Source: Planctomycetaceae bacterium (lineage in GTDB: Bacteria; Planctomycetota; Planctomycetia; Pirellulales; Pirellulaceae). Taken from it: a DNA stretch of 22,488 nucleotides. The translations under genes were made by a program, and so were the position numbers. Position 1 is the first letter of the stretch. Every line of letters starts with the position of its first letter. Under the pieces are notes generated by a model. The model saw only the letters and a list, made by a program, of their open reading frames with translations. It did no database searches and was not told the origin of the DNA. The stretch spans positions 1 through 22,488 of the forward strand of contig NYXM01000153.1 of assembly GCA_002685655.1 (NCBI GenBank), given 5' to 3'. Of this stretch, positions 7,141-14,318 are shown piece by piece.

Positions 7141-8631
7141 ATGGCCGCATCACACACCGCCGCTGTCGACATCGTCATCTTGGGATCTGGTTTTGCGGGC
7201 AGCATTCTGGCGATGATCCTCCAACGTCAAGGACGAGATGTCTTGGTGATCGACAAGGCATCGCACCCTCGGTTCGCAATCGGCGAATCCTCCACACCCA
7301 CGGCCAATATCGTGTTAGCCTCGCTGGCCAAACAATACGATTTGCCTCGCCTGGAACCGTTGACCAAATATGGCACCTGGCAAGCGACTTACCCAGAACT
7401 GACATGCGGCTTGAAGCGCGGATTTAGCTATTTCAAGCACAATCCCAACACGCCGTTTCAGCCGAGCGATGATCATTCACACGAATTGCTTGTGGCAGCC
7501 AACAGCGACGATCGAGTGAGCGACACCCAGTGGTTTCGCGCAGAAGTCGATGCGTTCCTGGCAACGGAGGTTCGCGCAGCCGGGATTCGCCTGTGGGAAG
7601 AGACGGATATCGGTGAGCTTTCGCCACACAGCGGCGGTGGCTGGTGTTTGACTGGTCGGCGAGACGGTCAACCGATCGAAATGACCGCCAAGTTTGTCGT
7701 GGATGCCAGCGGTCCCGCGGGAGTCGTACCGCGTGCGCTGGGAATCCGCGATCAGCAGGAACTGTGCCAAACCAATTCGCGAACGGTGTTTGGACATTTT
7801 CGTGGCGTAACATCCTGGCAGGACATGGTCGCAGCGCTAGGCTGTCAAACCAGCGACCATCCCTTTCCTTGTGACCATGCGGCGCAACATCAGATTCTCG
7901 ATGAGGGCTGGATGTGGTTGCTGCGGTTTGAAAATGGTGTGACCAGTGCCGGCCTGGTCTTGGATGCGACAAGGTCGCCACAGGCCCCATCACTTTCTCC
8001 GCAAGCGGAGTGGGAACAGTCTCTGGAAAGGTATCCCAGTCTGCTCCAAATGTTCGCTCGCGCCACCTCGGTTGATCCACCCGGCCCGCTAGTCCGCATC
8101 GCGCGACTACAGCGGCGGTGGCAACGGATTGTGGGATCGAATTGGGCGGCGCTGCCGCACACGGCCGGATTCATCGACCCGCTCCACAGCACTGGAATCG
8201 CGCAATCGTTGTGTGGCGTCGAACGTCTCGCGGCGATTCTTCAGCAGCATTGGCAAAGGCCGACCCAAACGGCGGCACTGTTGCGCTATCAGGAGAGCGT
8301 GCTGAGCGAAATGGACTTTGTCGACCAGCTGGTCGCTGCCTGCTACCAAGGCCTCGCGCGGTTCCCTCTGCTAGTCGCTTGTTCGATGCTCTATTTTGCG
8401 GCTGCCACCACTTACGAAGAACGCCGCGCCGCCGGCGATCAAAGCCTCGACTTTCTTTGTGCCAACAACCCACAGTTGCGGGCCATCGTGACGCGACTGG
8501 TCAGCCGGTTGGGCAAAGTCGAGTCGACTGCCGACATAGATGCATTTGCCGACGACCTCGCTGCCGCAATTCGCCCTTTTAACACTGTCGATCTCTGCAA
8601 TCCTGCGAGGCGGAATATGTACCCCTATTAG
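7141..8631 (+). CDS. flavin-dependent halogenase-like oxidoreductase (tryptophan halogenase superfamily)
   Basis: The protein has 496 residues. A Rossmann FAD motif GSGFAG is at 15-20, followed by the halogenase-type GESSTP signature at about 48-53. K92 lies in GLKRGFSYF and sits where flavin halogenases carry the lysine that binds hypochlorous acid. The diagnostic WxWxIP appears as W257-M-W-L-L-R262, so the Ile-Pro pair is lost. DPLHSTGI near residue 343 corresponds to the C-terminal flavin-contact loop (DP-x-x-S-x-G). The protein belongs to the PF04820 superfamily, whose members halogenate or hydroxylate aromatic or pyrrole groups using reduced flavin. I see no separate flavin reductase in the window. 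It is the last gene of the trio, 58 nt after the radical SAM gene. Halogenation is plausible but unproven; a monooxygenase or dehydrogenase role fits too. Confidence 0.82.
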   Translation: MAASHTAAVDIVILGSGFAGSILAMILQRQGRDVLVIDKASHPRFAIGESSTPTANIVLASLAKQYDLPRLEPLTKYGTWQATYPELTCGLKRGFSYFKHNPNTPFQPSDDHSHELLVAANSDDRVSDTQWFRAEVDAFLATEVRAAGIRLWEETDIGELSPHSGGGWCLTGRRDGQPIEMTAKFVVDASGPAGVVPRALGIRDQQELCQTNSRTVFGHFRGVTSWQDMVAALGCQTSDHPFPCDHAAQHQILDEGWMWLLRFENGVTSAGLVLDATRSPQAPSLSPQAEWEQSLERYPSLLQMFARATSVDPPGPLVRIARLQRRWQRIVGSNWAALPHTAGFIDPLHSTGIAQSLCGVERLAAILQQHWQRPTQTAALLRYQESVLSEMDFVDQLVAACYQGLARFPLLVACSMLYFAAATTYEERRAAGDQSLDFLCANNPQLRAIVTRLVSRLGKVESTADIDAFADDLAAAIRPFNTVDLCNPARRNMYPY

Positions 8632-8834
8632 GTGGTGTCGGGCGTGCGGCTGGACTTAAGATGAGTTGAGACGAAGGAGATGAACTCTTCCTTTTCAGCT
8701 GTATCGAGGAGGGAATCCAGCCGCTGGCTTTCCGCCGAGCGTCCACTGGCACGAACGTGAAAGCGGACTCCGACGACGAATTTATGCCGCAAAATCGTTT
8801 GGTCGCCGACAGTGCGCTTGACCCGCCAGAACAC
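8628..8834 (-). CDS. small hypothetical protein or gene remnant
   Basis: An open frame of 68 codons runs from a GTG at 8834 to a TAA at 8628-8630, overlapping the stop of the flavin gene by four bases on the opposite strand. The third codon positions are GC-biased as in the real neighbours. The peptide has an even, protein-like composition: basic N-terminal strands, then an acidic helix around DTAEKEEFISFV. I recognise no family. The frame is closed by a stop only two codons before the GTG, and no ribosome binding site is seen, so this may be the 3' end of a decayed gene rather than a working one. Confidence 0.25.
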   Translation of the reverse strand: MFWRVKRTVGDQTILRHKFVVGVRFHVRASGRSAESQRLDSLLDTAEKEEFISFVSTHLKSSRTPDTT

Positions 8835-8989
8835 GTTTCTTTAACATATTGAGATGCATTGATGAGTGTGTGTCGTGCTAATGCACTTGGCCAGTCGCCG
8901 CTAGCATTCGAGCGGCCGCGAAGATCACGTTCATTTAGTCGCACCCACCGCCCCTGTCACACCCAGAATCTTACGAAAGGCGGCCTCAG
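8632..8989. other. 358-base intergenic region before the DUF1549 triad
   Basis: The left half is covered by the weak minus-strand frame described separately. The right half holds a candidate promoter at 8818-8847 and about 140 bases of leader up to the ATG at 8990. I found no strong hairpin or terminator after the flavin gene. Confidence 0.5.
8818..8847 (+). promoter_or_regulatory. candidate sigma-70-type promoter of the DUF1549 triad operon
   Basis: TTGACC at 8818-8823 matches the -35 consensus in five of six bases. TAACAT at 8842-8847 matches the -10 consensus in four of six, with an 18-base spacer. It points towards the operon at 8990. This is the best match by eye in the gap, without experimental support. 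Confidence 0.35.
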
Positions 8990-11857
8990 ATGGCTTGGCG
9001 TCGGACGTTCCGATTCACCCAACGCATTGCGGTATTCACGTTCGTCTGCCTTTTGTTTGGTCAGACTGTCAGCGCGGTTGACCCGTTGCACGTGCGGATC
9101 GATCAGCAGGTTGAGCAGGCTAGCCTTGGGGCATTGGCCGGCAATGCAACGGACGGTGAATTCCTGCGTCGCATTTATCTCGACCTGGTCGGCGCCGTAC
9201 CACCGGCAGATGTGGCACGTGCCTTTCTAGATGACAAGTCATCCAATAAACGCATCGCTGCCATTGATCGCTTGCTCCAAACGCCCGAGCACTCGCGGCA
9301 CTTGGCCGGCGTATTCGATGTCATGCTGATGGAGAGGCGTGCCGAAAAACATGTGAAACGCGCCGAATGGCAAGCTTACTTGTTGAAGTCGTTTGCCGAA
9401 AACAAACCGTGGGACCAGCTGGCGCGTGAGATTCTGGGTGCCGACGGTACGGACGAAAAAGTCCGCGCGGCGACGGCGTTCTATCTGTTCCGTGATGGTG
9501 AACCGAACTTGTTGACGCGTGACACCGGTCGTGCCTTCTTCGGCATGGATATGCAATGCTGTCAGTGCCACGACCATCCACTGATCGACGACTACTACCA
9601 GGCGGATTACTATGGCATCTACGCTTTTCTGAGTCGCGGATTCTTGTTTACGGACAAGGACAAGAAAGTCTTCTTTGCCGAGAAGGCCAATGGCGACGTC
9701 ACGTTCACGTCGGTTTTCACAGAAGAAAAGGGCCGAACACGACCGCGGCTTCCAGGCGACGTCCCGATCGACGAACCTGTCTTTGCCGCGGGCGAAGAGT
9801 ACTCCGTGAAACCAGCCGACAAGGTGCGGCCCATTCCCAAGCACAGTCGCCGCGCCAAGCTAGCCGAGCTGGCGACTAGCGGCGAGAACGATGCATTCAA
9901 TCGGAACATCGTCAATCGGTTGTGGAGTCACATGCTGGGGCGCGGCATTGTCGACCCTGTCGATCTGCATCACCCGCTCAACCCAGCGGCGCACCCGGCA
10001 CTGTTGACCATGTTGGCTAGCGAATTTGTGGCGATGAAATATGACATTCGCGCGTTCCTCCGCGAATTGGCGCTGACGCGAACCTATCAACTGGCGCTGA
10101 GCACGCCGGACAATCTGACGGCGCAGGCCAAGATAGCGGCACAGCAACTGACAGAGCTCGAGCAACAACGCGAAGCGGCTGAGAAGAAACTGGCGTCAGC
10201 CTTCGAGCAGGCATCGGCAGCGCGTAAGGTTTTCAATGCTGCTCAAGCGGTGGCATTGACTGTCGCGGACGAGCACACCAAAGCCAATGGTGTTGTAAGT
10301 ACGACACAGAAAAAAGCGGACGAAGCGGCCAAGAAATTGAGAGACGCCAAAGCGGCACTGGCCAAAAACCAGGACATTGCGAAAGCTCTGACAGCTGCCG
10401 CGAAATCAGCCAAACTGGCCGTCGCCAAGTTACCCAAGGAAAAAGAGCTTGCCGCGGCTACGGCTACGATTGCCGGTCGTGCAGACAAGCTAACCAAGGA
10501 TGTGGCTGACGCGGAAAAGAAAGCCAACGATTTGAAGCCAGCCGCAATGTCGACGGCCACGGCACATGAAAATGCCAAGAAAGTGGCAGCCGATGTGGCA
10601 ACTCGCCTGGCAACGGAAAACCAAAAGCTTGCAGCGACGCGTCCAGCCGTACGCAAGACCATCGCTCAAAGAGTGGCCGAACAGTCTGCACTAGCCCAAC
10701 TTGATAGCCGTCTTGCCTTCGCAAACGAGCTTTCCGATCTGGAGAAACTGCAGGCGGCGGCCGATGCAGTGGCATCGACGGTTGCAACAGTAGATGCCAA
10801 ATTGACAAGTGGACGCAAGGAGCTGGAACAAGTCAAACAAGGCATGGTGCCGCTGCAGGCCTTGGTCGTCGATGCCAAGGCAAAGCATGACAAGGCGACT
10901 GTCGAGTTGAATCAAGTCATGCAACGGGCGGCAGCCAAACAGGAAGCAGTAAAGCTCGTTGCTGCCGCGGCCGCAGCAACCGAGGTTGCCAGCGGTAAGC
11001 TCCCCAAGGACGCTGATCTCAAGAAAGCGGCCGAAAGCGTCAAGTCCCGCGGCACAGCGCTGGCCAACGAACTGTCTGCCCTGCAGAAGCAACTGGCCGA
11101 ACAACAGAAGATGGCCAGCGCTATGGCAGCGCAACTCGCCGCGACCACGACCCGGCGCGATGCAGCGAACAAGCGGTTGGCTGAACTAACAAAACTGGTG
11201 CCGAGCTATGAAACTCAACTGTCAAAAACCAAAGCGGATTTGCAGCAAGCTGGCAACGTCGTTACGGAGAGCCAAGAGGGACTGCTGAACGGTTGGAGCG
11301 AACGGTTTTTCGCTTCGCCTGTCGTGCCGCTTACTCCTGAGCAGATGGCCTGGAGCCTGATGCAAGTGACAGGCATGATGCAACAGCAGCGCGCCGCAGC
11401 TGTCGCGGAAGTCGATAAGACCTTGCCAGTTGATCCCAAACAGCCAAACGATCCAGTTCGGTTGGCCGCGCGCGAAGTCGCGATCGAGAAAGCTGCCCAC
11501 GCAAAGCTTGTCAAAAACGTCAAGAAATTCGTCGAGTTGTTTGGCCACGCCGGCGGACAGCCGCAAAACAGTTTCTTCGCAACCATCGACCAGGCGTTGT
11601 ATTTTGCCAATGATGGCACGCTGCAATCGTGGTTGAATCCGGGGGCAGGGAATCTGACGGAACGGCTGAACAAACTTGAAGATCCGGCGGCAATCGCCGA
11701 AGAACTCTACATCAGTGTGCTGACGCGGCGGCCCACTTCTGATGAAGTGAACGATGTCATCAGCTACCTGGCGGAACGGCCGAAGGAAAAACCCGCGGCT
11801 GTGAAGGAAATGGCCTGGGGCCTGATGACCTCTGCCGAATTTCGTTTTAGCTACTAG
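8990..11857 (+). CDS. exported DUF1549/DUF1553 protein with a large coiled-coil insert
   Basis: The protein has 955 residues. A signal peptide occupies residues 1-29 (hydrophobic IAVFTFVCLLFG, cleavage after VSA). Residues 35-250 are DUF1549-like (RRIYLDLVGAVPP; CCQCHDHP at 190-197, which contains a CxxCH heme-type motif). DUF1553 begins near residue 300 (NRNIVNRLWSHMLGRGIVDPVD) and is interrupted after RTYQLALS. Residues of about 380-762 are Ala/Lys/Glu/Gln-rich and strongly helical, with heptad-like spacing. DUF1553 then resumes (PLTPEQMAWSLMQVTG) and ends with LTRRPTSDEV and SSAEF-like motifs. The function of the family is not established; these proteins are numerous in planctomycetes and usually paired with DUF1501 proteins, as here. 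An AAAGG lies about 10 nt before the ATG. The next gene starts 33 nt after the stop. Confidence 0.88.
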   Translation: MAWRRTFRFTQRIAVFTFVCLLFGQTVSAVDPLHVRIDQQVEQASLGALAGNATDGEFLRRIYLDLVGAVPPADVARAFLDDKSSNKRIAAIDRLLQTPEHSRHLAGVFDVMLMERRAEKHVKRAEWQAYLLKSFAENKPWDQLAREILGADGTDEKVRAATAFYLFRDGEPNLLTRDTGRAFFGMDMQCCQCHDHPLIDDYYQADYYGIYAFLSRGFLFTDKDKKVFFAEKANGDVTFTSVFTEEKGRTRPRLPGDVPIDEPVFAAGEEYSVKPADKVRPIPKHSRRAKLAELATSGENDAFNRNIVNRLWSHMLGRGIVDPVDLHHPLNPAAHPALLTMLASEFVAMKYDIRAFLRELALTRTYQLALSTPDNLTAQAKIAAQQLTELEQQREAAEKKLASAFEQASAARKVFNAAQAVALTVADEHTKANGVVSTTQKKADEAAKKLRDAKAALAKNQDIAKALTAAAKSAKLAVAKLPKEKELAAATATIAGRADKLTKDVADAEKKANDLKPAAMSTATAHENAKKVAADVATRLATENQKLAATRPAVRKTIAQRVAEQSALAQLDSRLAFANELSDLEKLQAAADAVASTVATVDAKLTSGRKELEQVKQGMVPLQALVVDAKAKHDKATVELNQVMQRAAAKQEAVKLVAAAAAATEVASGKLPKDADLKKAAESVKSRGTALANELSALQKQLAEQQKMASAMAAQLAATTTRRDAANKRLAELTKLVPSYETQLSKTKADLQQAGNVVTESQEGLLNGWSERFFASPVVPLTPEQMAWSLMQVTGMMQQQRAAAVAEVDKTLPVDPKQPNDPVRLAAREVAIEKAAHAKLVKNVKKFVELFGHAGGQPQNSFFATIDQALYFANDGTLQSWLNPGAGNLTERLNKLEDPAAIAEELYISVLTRRPTSDEVNDVISYLAERPKEKPAAVKEMAWGLMTSAEFRFSY

Positions 11858-11890
11858 CTACGCTTTGCTTGCAAACATAGGAATCGAAAC

Positions 11891-13189
11891 ATGAAATGCT
11901 CATACACTTGCAGATCGTCCGACCATTTGCTGGCACGTCGGCAGTTCATGGGCACACTGGCCGGCGGCACCTTGGCCAGTGGTGCCGTCGTTGGAGGACT
12001 GAGTGCCCTGGCGGCTCCGGACGCGTCGAAGCAACTTGCCAAGAATCAGAAACGAGTTCTGGTTGTCAACATGGCCGGCGGGCTGAGCCAGTTGGAAAGT
12101 TGGGATCCCAAACCCGCCACGAATACTGGTGGGCCGTTTCGTGCGATTGCAACTACGGTTCCTGGCACACAGATTTGCGAATTGCTGCCGAAAACCGCCA
12201 GGCAGATGCACCACCTTTCACTGGTGCGCAGCATCAACACGAAAGAAAACGACCATGGAAAGGGTCAATATCTGATGCAGACCGGACGCCGTCGCACGCC
12301 TGCCGGCGACTTTCCGCGGATCGGTGCCGTCGCGGCGAAGGCGTTGAATGACCCCACCAAATCGCTGCCTGGGCATATTGTCATTTCAGCCGGCGGTAGT
12401 GGCGGGCGGAGCAACGATGCGGCCTATCTCGGCCCCGAATTCGCCAGCGTCTCGATGGGCAACGGCAAGCCTCCGCAAAACACCGACCGACCTGCCGGCG
12501 TCAGCGAAACGTCGGAATTACAACGACACGCATTTCGTCGCCGTGTTAACGATCGGTTCGCTCTCCGTCGCCGCACGGCCATGACCGACGCCTACATGGC
12601 GAATTACGAACAGGCGCTCGAGCTGATGAAACAGCGCGACGTGTTTGATGTGTCGAAAGAACCGCAAGCAGACCTCGACCGTTACGGTAAGCATGATTTT
12701 GGGCGCCATTGTCTGCTTGCACGCCGCTTGTTGGAGAATGACATCACGTTTGTCCAAGTCACTCATTCGAACTACGACACACACAACGAGAATTTCAATT
12801 TTCATTTGGAACAGTTGGGTGAGTTCGATTCACCCTTCGCAACGCTCGTTGCCGATCTGGCCGACCGTGGTATGCTGGAAAGCACGTTGATCATCGTGCT
12901 CTCCGAGTTTGGCAGAACGCCAAACATCAATCAGAACTATGGCCGTGACCATTGGGGCACGGCCTGGTCAATCTGTTTGGGTGGTGCGGGTATCCAAAGC
13001 GGTGCGGTCATTGGAAAGACCAACAACAACGGCACCAAGGTCGAGGACCGCGAAGTTGATCACGGTCACCTGTTCCACACTTATATGCAGGCGGTCGGTG
13101 TTGACTCGACCGGTCATTTCGATATCGATGGTCGCGCCATGCCGATTGCAGATCCCTCCTATACTGCGATTGATGAACTTCTGTCCTGA
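11891..13189 (+). CDS. DUF1501 family protein, Tat-type signal
   Basis: The protein has 432 residues. A twin-arginine-like signal is visible: R16-R17-Q-F-M-G followed by a Gly/Ala-rich hydrophobic stretch to about residue 42. The mature part begins with VLVVNMAGGLSQLESWDPKP, the typical DUF1501 opening, a fold related to alkaline phosphatase and sulfatase. Later signatures are GGSGGRSNDAAYLGPEFA, VTHSNYDTHNENF and VLSEFGRTPNINQNYGRDHWG, which carry the His/Asp residues expected for metal binding. The activity is unknown, although the superfamily suggests a metal-dependent hydrolase outside the cytoplasm. The ATG has AGGAA (11879-11883) at 7-nt spacing. It lies between the DUF1549/DUF1553 gene and the WD40 gene, a standard planctomycete arrangement. 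Confidence 0.9.
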   Translation: MKCSYTCRSSDHLLARRQFMGTLAGGTLASGAVVGGLSALAAPDASKQLAKNQKRVLVVNMAGGLSQLESWDPKPATNTGGPFRAIATTVPGTQICELLPKTARQMHHLSLVRSINTKENDHGKGQYLMQTGRRRTPAGDFPRIGAVAAKALNDPTKSLPGHIVISAGGSGGRSNDAAYLGPEFASVSMGNGKPPQNTDRPAGVSETSELQRHAFRRRVNDRFALRRRTAMTDAYMANYEQALELMKQRDVFDVSKEPQADLDRYGKHDFGRHCLLARRLLENDITFVQVTHSNYDTHNENFNFHLEQLGEFDSPFATLVADLADRGMLESTLIIVLSEFGRTPNINQNYGRDHWGTAWSICLGGAGIQSGAVIGKTNNNGTKVEDREVDHGHLFHTYMQAVGVDSTGHFDIDGRAMPIADPSYTAIDELLS

Positions 13190-13256
13190 GGATCTGTAAG
13201 AGGATTACTTGCAAATCGGTCGTGGCCCAAGCCGCTGGCGCAGAGAAACGTGCCCC

Positions 13257-14273
13257 ATGGACGCCAACCTAGCCGACCCAAAACTGACGCACGTTGCCGA
13301 TCAGTGGAAATATTCGAGCCCATTGATTGCCTGCCGGTTCGACCCGAAGTCGCGGTTCGTGTTTTCCAGCGCGCAGGACAACTCGGTCCAACGCTGGAAC
13401 CTGGAGAACAATGAACCAGTCGTTCTTAAAGCCCACGACAGCTGGGTCCGCGCCATCGCATTCTCACCCGATGGAGAATTCGTGATGACTGCGGGAGGCG
13501 ACGGTCGCATCATCTGGTGGCCTACGGCCGCTGATGCCCCAGAGCCTATTCGCACAATCGACGCCCACCAGGGGTGGATACGGAGTCTGGCGGTGAGCCC
13601 AGACGGGCAGTTTCTGGCCTCCAGCGGCAACGACAATCTGGTCAAACTGTGGCGGATCGATGACAGATCGCCGGTGCGCGTGTTTTCCGGACACGAGAAG
13701 GACGTTTACAGCACTCTGTTCGTCGATGATGGCAAGACACTCATTTCGGGAGATTTGGCGGGAAAAGTCCATCAGTGGGAGATCACAACGGCCAAGGTGA
13801 CGCGGACCTTCGATGCCAAGCAACTGCATACGTACAACGGTGGCCAAGGCGTCGATTTCGGTGGCGTACGAACGTTGTCCATCAGTCCTGATAGAAAGCA
13901 CTTGGCCTGCGGCGGTCTCCACAAAGCGACCAATCCCTTGGGTGCCGTCCACGAACCGCTGGCCCTGGTCTTCGAATGGGAATCACAGAAGCTGGTACAG
14001 TCGCACATTGCCGAAGGTGTCAAAGGCACCGCTTGGCGCGTCATGTTTCACGACCAACCGTTCTTGTGCGGCGCAGCGGGCGGCAGTAGCGGCGGATTCC
14101 TGTTGTTTTGGAAAACGGACCAGCCTAAGGAGTTTCATCGGTTCAAGCTGCCCAATCTTCTCCGTGACATGGATCTGGCTCCTGATGGCCACCGCGTAGC
14201 CACCGCGCATTACGATCGCCACTTGCGAATTAGTCGTCTGGCAGCGAAGGTAGACAAACCGGCAAGCACGTAA
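13257..14273 (+). CDS. WD40 repeat protein
   Basis: The protein has 338 residues. At least six WD40-like blades are visible, with phrases such as VRAIAFSPDGEFVMTAGGDGRIIWW, IRSLAVSPDGQFLASSGNDNLVKLW and VYSTLFVDDGKTLISGDLAGKVHQW. The molecule is probably one closed propeller used as a protein-interaction scaffold. No signal peptide or membrane segment is present, unlike its two operon partners. I chose ATG 13257 (MDANLADPK). An in-frame TTG at 13209 would add 16 residues with no export signal or conservation. It lies 67 nt after the DUF1501 gene and closes the triad. WD40 proteins commonly accompany DUF1549/DUF1501 pairs in planctomycetes; the reason is unknown. Confidence 0.88.
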   Translation: MDANLADPKLTHVADQWKYSSPLIACRFDPKSRFVFSSAQDNSVQRWNLENNEPVVLKAHDSWVRAIAFSPDGEFVMTAGGDGRIIWWPTAADAPEPIRTIDAHQGWIRSLAVSPDGQFLASSGNDNLVKLWRIDDRSPVRVFSGHEKDVYSTLFVDDGKTLISGDLAGKVHQWEITTAKVTRTFDAKQLHTYNGGQGVDFGGVRTLSISPDRKHLACGGLHKATNPLGAVHEPLALVFEWESQKLVQSHIAEGVKGTAWRVMFHDQPFLCGAAGGSSGGFLLFWKTDQPKEFHRFKLPNLLRDMDLAPDGHRVATAHYDRHLRISRLAAKVDKPAST

Positions 14274-14318
14274 GCCGAATTGAAGCCCTTCGCCTCTTCA
14301 AATGCCACAGACTGATTA

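Noticed and set aside
10243..11172. Long minus-strand open frames rich in Ala, Ser and Leu opposite the coiled-coil insert
   Set aside because: They are antisense shadows of the Ala/Lys-rich coding strand; the plus-strand frame has family matches on both sides.
13209..13256. TTG start for the WD40 protein
   Set aside because: The 16 added residues are not conserved-looking and give no signal peptide; ATG at 13257 is simpler.
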